DNA of 64,000 nt from Dryas octopetala (lineage: Eukaryota; Streptophyta; Magnoliopsida; Rosales; Rosaceae): NCBI GenBank assembly GCA_963921425.1, contig OY992836.1:2123825-2187824 (forward strand), in the 5' to 3' direction. Of this stretch, positions 45,801 through 56,908 are shown piece after piece (position 1 is the first letter of the stretch; every line of letters starts with the position of its first letter). Under the pieces are notes generated by a model. The model saw nothing but the letters and a program-made list of their open reading frames with translations, made no database searches and was not told the origin of the DNA. The position numbers were made by a program, and so were the translations under genes.

Positions 45801-47473
45801 TTGATTGAGTTGACTTTGACCAACCTTTCCTAGTCCAACTAGGATTTCTTGTAAATGAAAGATTCTTGATCCATTTTGACTTCTCGTAATGACCATATTG
45901 CTCCTGGAGTCTCCTAGTGTCATTAGGACTCCTTTCCCTAGTAGGGTTAGGTTTCCTAGTTCAACCAGGAATTCCATTTCCAATCAGGATTTCTCATTTC
46001 TGGCTCGACAATGATGGTTCTAGACTTGATGTTTCCTAGTGTGACTAGGAATCCTCATTTGACTAGGATTTTAGCTCTTTTCCTAGTTTGACCAGGAATT
46101 GACCCATTTTCCTAGTTTGACCAGGAAATGTCCCAAAACGGCTTCATTTGCTCCTCTTTCCTATTTATGCTTCATTCGACCTAAAAACACAAAAACAAGA
46201 CAACAGACACAGAAAGATCGAGTTCTAACACTCTAGGTTAGGGAGTTAGTATCATAAAATAGCGTAAAATGAACACTCATCAGCAATGGTGTTGCTCGGC
46301 CTTGGGCTCCACGGCGAAGTGGCTGAGGTGCTCGGCAAGGTGGCTGCAAGGTGGTGATGGCGTGGCTGCTTGAAGGAGCTGCTGCTAGGTGGTGCGACAG
46401 GGTGGTGGTAGCTGCGGCTTCCCTTGATCCTCCTTCTTCAGTTCAGCACAAAATAAAAGAAAACACAATAGAAGGGGGCTGCTAGGGTTTGGCCACAAAA
46501 GAAAAGAAGGAAAATAAAGAGAAGGGAGATGGGGACTGCGGCTAGGGTGTCTGAAAAATAAAAGAGAGGAGAACAACTTTCGAACCCTATTTCTGAATTG
46601 AAGATATGTATTTATAGACGAGAGTGGAAGAGAAATCCTTGGAAGGCAAGGACAAGAGAACATGCGGCAGTAGCTAGGGTTAGGATAGCATTGGGCTTGC
46701 GGCAAGGGCTTTGGCTTTGGGCTTAAGTGACACACACCAGCCCTCTAGGGTTTTGCGCATGGCTGATAGGCTTGGGCTGGGGCATTGGGCTTCATCTTGG
46801 GCTGGTGCATGCATGCATGCATGGCCCCTTCAGATTTCGGCATTGCATAGGCTCATGGCCCATTTGACTTGTTGACTTGTCATAGTTGACCCTTGACCAT
46901 TAACTTTGACTTCCCATTTGCCCCTCATTTCCATTCCTTCCATTTGTTCTCATGGATGTCCACCATCTTCTAGAAGCTTCTGGAACCTTGACTTTGTAGA
47001 GTTGACTTTGACCAACATTTCCTAGTGCGACTAGGATTCCTTGAAAATGAAGGATTCCTTATCCATTTTGATTTCTCGTAATGACCATATTGCCTCTGGG
47101 GTCTCCTAGTGTCATTAGGACTCCTTTCCCTAGTTGGGTTAGGTTTCCTAGTTCAACCAGGATTTCGTGTTCCAATCAAGATTTCTCATTTCTGGCTCCG
47201 CAATGATAGTTTTGGACTTGATGTTTCCTAGTGCGACTAGGAATCCTCATTTGACTAGGATTTCGGCCCCTTTCCTGGTTTGACCAGGATTTCTCTCGTT
47301 TTCCTAGTTTGACTAGGAAATGTCTAAAAATGGTCCTTTTGGCTCCTTTTCTCTTCTTTGCTCATTTTATCCTATAAAAACAAAAACAAACTAACAACAC
47401 ACAAAATATCGAGTTCTTGCACTCTGAGTTAGGGAGTTAGTATCATAAAATAGTGTAAAATGAGCACTCAACA
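42879..47473 (-). repeat. LTR H: 5' LTR of G, split by solo LTR I
   Basis: It begins TGTTATATG and ends CACTCAACA. The two parts (42879-43848, 46288-47473) total about 2156 bp and match LTR F closely, including the family's rearranged interior. TSD CATTT follows. Confidence 0.9.
43849..46282 (-). mobile_element. Solo LTR I (family 2, divergent)
   Basis: TATTGAATG (mutated terminus) to CACTCATCA, 2434 bp, is flanked by GCAAT at 43844-43848 and 46283-46287. It has the palindrome array (about 45825-46130) and a TATA-type site near 45115. Its mid-section around 44800-45350 resembles the family-1 promoter region (for example the block near 45160-45345 matches 1725-1890 reversed) more than LTR E does. 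This suggests LTR recombination between families. Confidence 0.88.
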
Positions 47474-48102
47474 CATTTCCATGGAGGTCCACCACCTTCT
47501 AGAAGCTTCTGGAACCTTGACTTTGTAGAGTTGACTTTGACCAACATTTCCTAGTGCAACTAGGATTCCTTGTAAATGAAGGATTCCTTATCCATTTCGA
47601 CTTCTCATAATGACCATATTGCCCCTGGGGTCTTTTAGTGTCATTAGGACTCCTTTCCCTAGTTGGGTTAGGTTTCCTAGTTCAACCAGGATTTCCTGTT
47701 CCAGTCAAGAGTTCTCATTTCTGGCTCCGCAATGATGGTTCTGGACTTGATGTTTCCTAGTGTGACTAGGAATCCTCATTTGACTAGGATTTTTGCACTT
47801 TTCCTGGTTTGACCAGGATTTCACTCGTTTTCCTAGTTTGACCAGGAAATGTCCCAAAATGGCTCCATTTGCTTCATTTTCTTATTTCTGCTTCATTTGA
47901 CCTGAAAATACAAAAACAAGACAAGAAACACAAAATATCGAGTTCTAACACTCTAGGTTAAGGAATTAGCATCATAAAGTGATGTAAAATGCACACTCAT
48001 CATTAGGCTTGCACAATGTTGGCTAGGGTTTCACTTCATGGCTGCCACCTTGAGGCTTGCACATTGGGCTTGTGTCTTGGGCTGAAGTGGGTTGCATGGC
48101 AT

Positions 48103-48473
48103 GCATGCAGGACAGAAAATAAACTAGAAGAATAACACCGTATTCTGCTAGGGAAACCTTGAATCCACAAGGAAATTGAAACTCTCAAAAAGAGATTTTT
48201 AGATAAGTTTTTGCTGGAAGTTGAGAATGCCTCACCAAGGGTACAAGCCACCCTTACATAGCTGTAGAATCAGTAAGCTCAAGAGTCTAGACTATTAGAT
48301 GTGACCCTTGGATGATACATGAATGCAAAATAACTCACACAAAACATTAAATTAAATGCACAACTAAATGAATGGACAGTAACTGAAACTTAAATACACA
48401 ACTAAATGCATGGACAGTAACTGAAACACTTATTACTCCAAATCTTATCCATCAGTATTATTCCTCTTCATCA
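48103..48473 (-). repeat. 3' LTR of L
   Basis: It is almost identical to 55494-55864. The outermost two bases at the left differ from the expected TGATG, lying in ATGCATGCAG. The opposite terminus is CATCA. Confidence 0.88.
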
Positions 48474-48893
48474 TTCTCCCCTGCTTGAGAAAAACTCGAC
48501 CTCGAGTTGTTGCTAGAACTGTCAACTTCATCTAGAGGATGGTATTCAAACAAATCTGCCACATTGAACGTAGAGGAGATGTTCACGTGATCTGGCAAGT
48601 CGACAACATAAGCATTATCATTGATCTTTCGCGTAATTTGATAAGGACCATACTTTTTGTCATTCAGTTTATTATAAGTGCCCACAGGAAACCGTCCTTT
48701 GCGTAAGTAAACCATTACTAGATCACCTTCTTTGAAAACCTTCCGACGTCTCTTTTTATCAGCAGCTTCTTTGTACTTGTGAGCTGCTATCTCCAAATTT
48801 TGTCGGACCTCCTTTTGGATTGATGAAATTCGTTCCGCCATATTTTCTGCAGCAATGTTTTTGCCTGGCAGCTTGGGCAAAGGAACCAAATCC
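48458..48893 (-). pseudogene. pol: C-terminal integrase part of L, running into the LTR
   Basis: It continues the integrase of 51411-53985 after solo LTR R: ...[13 protein letters not shown]. It has a GPY-type module ([12 protein letters not shown], then [11 protein letters not shown], about 48540-48660) and a Ser/acidic tail. The stop TAA (48458) lies inside the 3' LTR, so the last four codons and the PPT (AGCAGGGGAGAA) are coding. No typical chromodomain is seen after the GPY module. Confidence 0.82.
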
Positions 48894-51410
48894 TGTTGAT
48901 TGTGTTTTCTTAGAATAAAATAAACAATTACCTCATTCTAAGTTTACTCGCAAGTGCACGAATCGCATTTAGCAAAGCGTACAAGCACGAGGTCGATCCC
49001 ACAGGGAATGGTTAATAAGCAACAAATCAATGCAATTAATCACTAGAATAACTAAATGGGGGGTTTTGGAAGATGAAAACACACGCACACATCACCACAC
49101 GCACACACACTTTATTCTATCTTGCAATGTTAAGTTTTCAGTTTCAAATCAGATAAGCATGCAATAACCATCCAAGGCTAATGACAGTTAATTTGAACAC
49201 AACATATTAAAGTTTGACAACTAAAAAGGTTTGGCTAGTTACTTTCTCGCCATTGTTCTCCTAATGCATAAACTAAGAGCTTCTTGGGCCTTCCTTAGCT
49301 AGTTAACCTACATGTTCCCTAGTTCAAGCTAAGGCAGCTGTTACCCATGCAGGAGTCATTAAGTTTTATGAGAACGTCAAACATGCACAACATATAAGCT
49401 TTGACTATTTCTTTATAGAGGTCGCCCAACCCCACTACCAAGAATAATCCCTTATTCCCATGTTACTTGTGGTTTAGTGTCTTTAACTATTTCACAGCTA
49501 AACCTAACGGATAAACTAGATGCAATTACCCTAAGGTGGCCAGTCAAAGGATGCAAACAACTAGTGACGGGGGTTCTAATAGATAGTGGAAATTTAATAT
49601 GCGCAAACATCAAACTAACAGACCAAGAGACGGATAAACGATTTGTTAAAGCATACGAATCCATTAATCGACCTACAACTAACTTGCAAGATAGAATAAC
49701 TAACCTACATAATTAAATAAAACAAATAAAAACAAAACAGCAACCAATAAATAAAATCTCAATTCATGCTTGTTAACGGAAATCAGAAACGCAAATTAAA
49801 CAAACTTAGAAGCATAAACTAAACAACTAATTTAAAGTGCATCAATTAAATGAAATCAGAAATGTAAAGTACACAAGATTAAATGCATGCACTAATTAAA
49901 ATCAGAAACACAACTAAACTAGATTGACAAATATAAACTAATTAGAATCTGAAACATGCATTAAATGAAACCAAAGCTAAAAACTAATTAAATTCAGAAA
50001 CTTAAATTAAATAAATTCAGAAACCAATATCCAACAATAAATCTATAACTAGAAGGAAAAAGAAAGAAAAAATCAGAGGTGCAAGCACATGGGGGCTGCG
50101 GCAAGGAGAGAGGAAGAAGGAGGCACCTAGCAAGCAGGAGGAACTCACGGCAAGGTGAGCTAGGGCTTGCGGCAGCAGGTGGTCCTTTCCTCTCACTTGT
50201 CACGCCACCCTCTCTCTAAGTCTCTCTCTGAATTCGGCTCACCTTACAAGAGAAATAAAAGTTGAAACTAAAAACCCTAAAACAGAAAAATAAAACTAGG
50301 TGGGGAAAAGGATTTCGGCTGGAGTAGGAGGAGAAAAAGTGATTTTCAAAAGGTCTGAATGAGAGGGACTTATATAGAGGAGCCTTCCTTGAGAGGCAAG
50401 GAAGAGAACCTTGCGGCTGCTAGGGTTTGCATCTCCTAGTTCCTTGCGGCTTCAGCTAGGGCAAGCTGCACCTTGGGCTTGCGGCATGGGCTGCTCCCCT
50501 TTGGGCTTAAGTGGCTCACGCCTAGCCTAGCTAGGGTCCCTCCTTGGCGCATGGGCTGGTAGTCTTGGGCTTTGGGCTTGCGTGTTGGGCTTCCATGTTG
50601 GGCTTCAGTTGCTTGCACAAGATGGGCTAGAGTTTCACTCCATGGGCTTCCATCTTGGGCTTGTCACCTTGGGCTTGCGCATGGCCCCTTGTCTTGCTAG
50701 GGTTTGCATGGCATGCATGCGCATGCATGGCTGCCATCTACCTCCTTGCGTGTGGCTTTTGGGCTGCTAGGGTTTGGGCCCATGCATGTGCATGCATGGC
50801 TCACTTGGTTCGGCATCCCTAGGGCCCATGGGCCCTCCACTTTTGACTTCCCATTTTGCTCCTCATTTCCATTTGAATTCAAATTCATTTCTTCCCTCCA
50901 TTCATTTCCATGGATGTCCACCACCTTCTGGAAGCTTCTGGAACCTTGAAAAACATTTCCTGGTGCAACTAGGATTTCTTGAAAATGAGAGATTCCTTAT
51001 CCATTTCGACTTCTCGTAATGACCATATTGCCCCTGGGGTCTCCTAGTGTCACTAGGACTCATTTCCCTAGTTGGGTTAGGTTTCCTAGTTCAACCAGGA
51101 TTTCCTGTTCGAATCAGGATTTCACATTTCTGGCTCCGCAATGATGGTTCTGGACTTGATGTTTCCTAGTGTGACTAGGAATCCTCATTTGACTAGGATT
51201 TCTGCACTTTTCCTGGTTTGACCAGGATTTCACTCGATTTCCTGGTTGACCAGGAATTGTCCCAAAATGGCTCCATTTGCTTCTTTTTCTCATTTCTGCT
51301 TCATTTGACCTGAAAACACAAAAACAAGACAAGAAACACAAAATAGTGAGTTCTAACACTCTAGGTTAAGGAATTAGTATCATAAAGTGATGCAAAATGC
51401 ACACTCATCA
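48894..51410 (-). mobile_element. Solo LTR R (family 2 variant)
   Basis: TGTTGATTGTG...CACTCATCA, 2517 bp, is flanked by AATCC at 48889-48893 and 51411-51415, inside L's integrase. It is close to Q. It has CATG repeats (about 50705-50800), site II motifs and the palindrome array (about 50955-51260). Confidence 0.92.
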
Positions 51411-53985
51411 AATCCAAGGCATGATTTGGTGGATGGCAGTAAACAATAGCAAAAGGAGACTTCCCAGTAGAACGGTTAACCATGCTATTATATGCAAACT
51501 CAGCTTGTGCTAAAGACAAATCCCACTGCTTTGGTTTGTCCCTAGAAATGCAACAAATCAGATTTCCCAAGGTTCGGTTCACTACCTCGGTTTGGCCATC
51601 AGATTGGGGATGACTTGTGCTGCTAAAATTAAGTGATGTATCAAATCTCCGCCATAACGTTCTCCAAAAATGAGACAAGAACTTAGTGTCGCGATCTGAA
51701 GTGATGGATTTAGGAACACCATGTAAACGAACAATCTCCTTAAAGAATAGGTTGGCGACATTAGTTGCATCGGCAGTCTTCTTGCAAGCAACAAAATGTG
51801 CCATCTTCGAATATCGATCAACAATAACAAACACTGAATCCACTCCTCTTTGGGTTCGGGGTAATCCCAAAATAAAGTCCATAGACAAATCTTCCCATGG
51901 GGCCTCGGGAATAGGTAAAGGAATATAGAGACCTGTATTTTGTGATTGTCCTTTAGCAACTTGACAAATTGGACATCTTTTCACAAAATTGCTCACATCC
52001 CGCTTCAATTGTGGCCAATAGTATCTTTCTTCTACAAGAGCCACTGTCTTATCTCTTCCAAAATGTCCACTTAATCCGCTGCCATGCAAGTCTTGAATTA
52101 AGTGTTCTCTCAACGACCCTCTAGGGATACACAACTGATTACCTCGAAATAAGTAACCATCATGAATATGCATATTATCCACTGCTTGACCCAACTGTAG
52201 CTTCTCCCAAACTTGAGAAAAATCTTCATCTTCACTGTACAACTCCTTGAGATAGTCAAATCCAATGACCTCAGCACGCATGGTCACAAGGAGTGAAGCC
52301 CTCCTGCTTAAAGCATCAGCAACACGGTTTTGCTGTCCTGATTTGTGCTTTAATGAGAAAGTGAATCGCTGCATGTAAGCAATCCAGCTACCATGCATGC
52401 GATTTACCTTGTTCTGGCTGTTTATAAACTTCAGGGCCTGATGATCAGTATAAAGAATAAACTCCCTTTGAATTAAGTAGTGCTCCCATACCTTAAGAGC
52501 TCGAACAACTGCATAAAACTCCAGCTCATAGGTAGACCATTTTTTTCGTGCATCACTAAGCTTCTCACTATAAAATGCAACTGGTTTCCCCTCTTGTGTG
52601 AGGACAGCACCTATTCCAACTATTGAAGCATCACATTCCACCTCGAATAGCTTGTCAAAATCTGGTAAGGCCAAGACTGGTGCTGTTGATAGCTTCTCTT
52701 TTATCATTGCAAAGCTTTGTTCTGCCTCACTACCCCATTGGAACCTTCCTTCCTTCAAGCACTCAGTTATTGGAACCATGATGCTGCTGAAATTTTTGAC
52801 AAACCGCCGATAAAAGGTGGCTAAACCATGGAAGCTTCGAACTTCTCGCACGGTTTTAGGAGCTGGCCACTCACGAATTGCTTTAACTTTCTCTTCATCA
52901 ACCTGTATTCCATCACCACTAACAACAAACCCCAAAAATACTAGAGAAGGGGTCATAAAGCTGCATTTCTTCAAATTAATATACAATTTATTTTTTTGCA
53001 GAACATTGAGCACCATTTTCAAGTGTGACATGTGCTCATCCTCACCTCGACTATAAATCAGGATATCGTCAAAATATACAACGACAAATTTACTGATAAA
53101 TGGTTTCAATACCTGGTTCATTACCCGCATGAAGGTACTTGGTGCATTGGACAGCCCAAATGGCATTACTAGCCATTCATACAACCCCTCTTTTGTCTTA
53201 AAAGCTGTCTTCCATTCATCTCCAGGTCGTATACGAATTTGATGGTACCCACTACGCAGGTCAATCTTAGAAAAGATCTTGGATTCGGATAAATTGTCAA
53301 GCATATCATCTAATCTTGGTATGGGGAACCGGTATTTTACTGTAATTTTATTTATGGCTCTGCTATCAATGCACATACGCCAACTGCCATCTTTTTTTGG
53401 TGTCAAGAGTGCGGGGACAGCACATGGACTCATACTTTCCCTTATTAATCCCTTCTTCATCAGATCTTCCACCTGATCTTGTAAGATCTGACTTTCTTTT
53501 GGACTCATTCGATAATGAGGAAGATTGGGAAGGCTAGCTCCGGGCACAAAGTCAATCTCATGTTGGATATCTCGCATAGGAGGCAAATCTGCAGGTAGTT
53601 CATCAGGGATAAGGTCACTGAACTCCATAAGTAAGGGCTGCAATGTATCTGGAATTTTACACGGTGCATTGGGCAAACTCCCTTGAACTACAAGTGCATA
53701 AACCCTGCCACTTGTTTTAATCTCAGCGTTCCAGAAATCTTCATCATTATTCACCATAAATACTGACTTGCTTTGCTTGCTGGATTTTACTTCGTCTTTC
53801 ATTGGCCCCAAAACAATTTTCTGTCCTCCCTTCATAAAAATGTAAACATTGTCTCGCCCCCTATGGGTTGCATCAACATCATATTGCCACGGTCTTCCCA
53901 AAATCATATGGCATGCATCCATTTCAACCACATCACAAATTACTTTATCAACATAATGCTTCCCAATTGAAAAGTAATGGGACAA
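51411..53985 (-). pseudogene. pol: L protease end, RT, RNase H and integrase (interrupted)
   Basis: One open frame runs from the protease C-terminal region ([10 protein letters not shown] near 53900) through RT, with Y-F-D-D at 53065-53076, RNase H (CDAS, TDHQAL, about 52440-52640) and integrase (H..SGHFG and CPIC finger about 51965-52085, MDF, TSDRD, QSDGQTE). It ends at the R insertion after NHALD; the final LMSVHFASL residues of the ORF are LTR sequence. The protein cannot be made intact because of R and the frame break with PR/gag near 53975. Confidence 0.88.
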
Positions 53986-55460
53986 ATTTCAGTTACCTTT
54001 GATTCAGCCCCCTTCCTGATCCAACCAATTTTGTAAGGTGTGGGATGTTTTTCTGTCTTTAAACCCAATTTTTCCACCATTGTCTTGGACACAATGTTCT
54101 CACTGCTGCCACTATCAATGATCACGTCACAAACTTTCTGATTCACAGTGCTCCGGGTCTTGAAAATATTATGTCGTTGAGGCGGCTCTTCTTGTTTTGG
54201 TGCCAGCAACAACCGGCGGATAACCAATGATCTCTCAAGTAATTCGCCTTCATCTTCCCTAGTCACATCCTCTTCTTCATAAGTAACTGTATTTTCTTCG
54301 AAATTATCTTGTGACTGCTCTTCGTCTCCTTCTTCTGCTTCTAAAAAATTAACAGTCCGTCTTTGAGGGCAATGGTTAGAGAAATGCTCAGATTGTCCAC
54401 ACCTATAACACTTATCCTTTCGAGGCTTTGCATAGGGATCATGAGGCATCTCTTTACGGGGCTTAGTTGCTTCAGATTTCTGCAAAGAGCCACTACTGGC
54501 ACCAGCTTCCCGATGAGGGTTGCTGGTTGGTTGCAGTGAGGAAGTCTGTTTTCCTTTACTTGCCATGGATCGTGACTGGTCAAATGGAGAACCTCGAAAC
54601 ACTTGATTCTTGGATCTATCCAGCTGTGTTTCAACCCTTGTGGCTAAATTAACAACATCTACCAAAGTAATGGCTGACTGCAAATTAACTCTATCTTGAA
54701 TAGCCAGACGTAAACCACCAATATACCTTGCTGTTTGTTGTGCGTCAGTTTCCATAAGGTCATTGCGTGATGATAATCTGTAGAACTCTTCAGTATAGGC
54801 TTGAACAGTTCTACTTCCCTGCTTACAATCTTGATACTGCTGGAAAAGAACTTGTTCATAATCAGGGGGTAAAAATCTTGCTTTCAACAGCCGCTTCATT
54901 TTCATCCAAGATCTCACCGGAGTCTTCCTTTGTCGTGTTCGTGACATTTGAACTTGTTCCTACCATGCAGAGGCTCTACCTTTCAGCTTGGTAGGCAACC
55001 AATTTGACTTTTCTTTCTTCAGGAATCTCCATATATTCAAAGAATCTCTCTACCTCGTTCAGCCAATCCAAGAATCCTCTATATGGAGGTGCCCATTGAA
55101 ACTGGGTAAATCAATCTTCATACGGTAGTCTCTATTTAGACCTTGATTATTACGTCTTGGAGGACCATGTTCCCCAAATAAATCTTCTGCATAATCTTCA
55201 TCATCGCTGGAATTTTCATCAAATACTTGACGTTGATTTCGATGCACAGGGCCTCGATTATTGTCTTGCCTATTGTTTTGAACATTTCTTCTTCCCTGAA
55301 TATTATTCGGATCCACCGCCAACCGATCAAGAGCTGCTTGAATGTTGAGTAATGTCTGCTGCGTCTGTTGTTGGAATTCCACAAACTCAGCCCTTGTAAG
55401 AGCCTCTCTTTCACGCTCACCGTCGCCAAAGGAATTGCCATTGTTGTGTGAGTTAGTCAT
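53940..55460 (-). pseudogene. gag: L gag and N-terminal protease, frame-broken
   Basis: Gag starts at the ATG at 55460, shortly after the PBS, and reads 133 codons to about 55060 (MTNSHNN..., [13 protein letters not shown]). A frameshift near 55075 and an in-frame TAG (a W-to-stop change near 54960) separate it from the second part (54947-53940). That part holds the capsid block (LLKARFLPPDYE, YTEEFYRLSSRNDL), a CCHC knuckle (CYRCG...H...C, about 54366-54413) and the protease start (IIDSGSSENIV, near 54110) with canonical D-S-G. Confidence 0.85.
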
Positions 55461-55478
55461 CAGACCAAGGAATGACGA

Positions 55479-55491
55479 GGCTCTGATACCA
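55479..55491 (-). other. Primer-binding site, initiator tRNA-Met type (element L)
   Basis: On the minus strand TGGTATCAGAGCC follows two bases after the LTR end CATCA. Confidence 0.85.
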
Positions 55492-55493
55492 AC

Positions 55494-55864
55494 TGATGCA
55501 GGACAGAAAATAAACTAGAAGAATAACACCGTATTCTGCTAGGGAAACCTTGAATCCACAAGGAAATTGAAACTCTCAAAAAGAGATTTTTAGATAAGTT
55601 TTTGCTGGAAGTTGAGAATGCCTCACCAAGGGTACAAGCCACCCTTACATAGCTGTAGAATCAGTAAGCTCAAGAGTCTAGACTATTAGATGTGACCCTT
55701 GGATGATACATGAATGCAAAATAACTCACACAAAACATTAAATTAAATGCACAACTAAATGAATGGACAGTAACTGAAACTTAAATACACAACTAAATGC
55801 ATGGACAGTAACTGAAACACTTATTACTCCAAATCTTATCCATCAGTATTATTCCTCTTCATCA
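55494..55864 (-). repeat. 5' LTR of L
   Basis: 371 bp with inverted termini TGATG...CATCA. It is almost identical to the left copy, so the insertion is fairly young despite the broken frame. Confidence 0.88.
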
Positions 55865-56615
55865 ATGTGCATGCATGGGCTGCCACCTTGGACCATGCAC
55901 ATTGGGCTTGGGCTGCTAGGGTTAGGTGCATGCATGCATGCATGGCCCCTCTTGACTTCGGCATGACCTAGGCCCAAGGCCTATTTGACTTGTTGTCTTG
56001 CCCAAGTTGACCTTTGACCAATTACTTTGACTTCCCATTTTGCCTCTCATTTCCATTTGAATTTGAATTCATTTCTTCCCTCTATTCATTTCCATGGATA
56101 TCGACCACCTTCTAGAAGCTTCTGAAACCTTAACTTTATAGAGTTGACCTTGACCAACATTTCCTAGTGCAACTAGGATTTCTTGTAAATGAGGGATTCC
56201 ATATCCATTTCGACTTCTCGTAATGACCATATTGCCCCTGGGGTCTCCTAGTGTCATTAGGACTCCTTTCCCTAGTAGGGTTAGGTTTCCTAGTTCAACC
56301 AGTATTTCCTGTTTCAATCAGGATTTCTCATTTCTGGCTCTGCAATGATGGTTCTGGATTTGATGTTTCCTAGTGTGACTAGGAATCCTCATTTGACTAG
56401 GATTCCTGTACTTTTTCTGGTTTGACTAGGATTTCACTCGATTTCCTAATTTGAACAGGAAATGTCCCAAAATGGCTCCATTTGCTTCCTTTTCCTATTT
56501 CTGCTTCATTTGACCTGAAAATACAAAAACAAGACAAAAAACACAAAATATAGAGTTCTAACACTCTAGGTTAAGGAATTAGTATCATAAAGTGATGCAA
56601 ATTGCACACTCATCA

Positions 56616-56908
56616 TTCATGAACCGAACCGAGCAGCATATGCAAGCCAACTTGAAGGCTATTGCAAACTTGGAGAGTCAAGTGAGTCAGATTGCTACTC
56701 CTTTGGGTCAAAGAGAGAAGGGAAAATTGCCTAGTCAGCCCGTCGTCAACCCGAAGAATGAGGAGCATGTGAATGCTATTCTGAAGACAACTTCAAGAAA
56801 AAAGAGTGAGAGTAGTAAAGACTAAGGCAGTGATTGAGATCATGGATAGTGAGAAAGAGGAGGATCCGGACATGATTGAAGAGAAAGTGGATACACGTGT
56901 GATTCCCC
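56616..56908 (+). pseudogene. gag: Athila-like gag scrap
   Basis: SFMNRTEQHMQANLKAIANLE and what follows align with the Y gag coiled-coil region (about residues 375-420), from a divergent subfamily. A frame change occurs near 56815. It is bounded by LTR M (left) and LTR N (right), so it is a remnant of an older plus-strand element hit twice. Confidence 0.75.

Larger units (their letters stand above)
31292..47473 (-). mobile_element. Athila-like Ty3/gypsy retrotransposon G
   Basis: A complete minus-strand insertion with TSD CATTT (31287-31291 and 47474-47478). From right to left it has LTR H, PBS (42855-42872), degenerate gag-pol, a non-coding 3' region, PPT and LTR F. It contains solo LTRs Q and I. 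LTRs F and H are 2158 and about 2156 bp after removing I. The pol is much more damaged than in X, so G is older than X and Y. Confidence 0.92.
27149..48002 (-). mobile_element. LTR D: 5' LTR of element J, split by E and G
   Basis: It begins (plus strand) TGTTGAATG next to J's PBS and ends CACTCATCA at 48002. Its own sequence is 27149-28242, 30635-31291 and 47479-48002, about 2.27 kb, normal for the family. The insertions are solo LTR E (TSD TTCTC) and element G (TSD CATTT). The flank after 48002 (TTAGG) lies inside LTR M, so J inserted into M. J's other end is lost. Confidence 0.8.
48103..55864 (-). mobile_element. Chromovirus-like Ty3/gypsy retrotransposon L with short LTRs
   Basis: LTRs of about 371 bp (48103-48473, 55494-55864) flank a minus-strand interior with iMet PBS, gag with a CCHC knuckle, PR, RT (Y-F-D-D), RNase H and IN. 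Short LTRs and the iMet primer separate it from the Athila-like elements. A chromovirus lineage such as CRM or Reina is likely but unproven. The reading frame is broken in gag and PR, and solo LTR R sits in IN. No clear TSD: ATGTG is on the right, while the left edge is eroded in a CATG repeat. Confidence 0.82.
48003..56615 (-). mobile_element. LTR M: truncated family-2 LTR, split by element L
   Basis: Its own sequence is 48003-48102 and about 55865-56615. The right end CACTCATCA (56615) is the LTR start on the minus strand. The palindrome array is at about 56160-56465. The R-U5 half is missing because J's remnant abuts at 48003. It lies within a plus-strand gag scrap that resumes at 56616. 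Confidence 0.7.

Noticed and set aside
31292..47473. Element G as two independent half-elements
   Set aside because: LTRs F and H match in length and sequence once I is removed, and TSD CATTT flanks both ends, so it is a single insertion.
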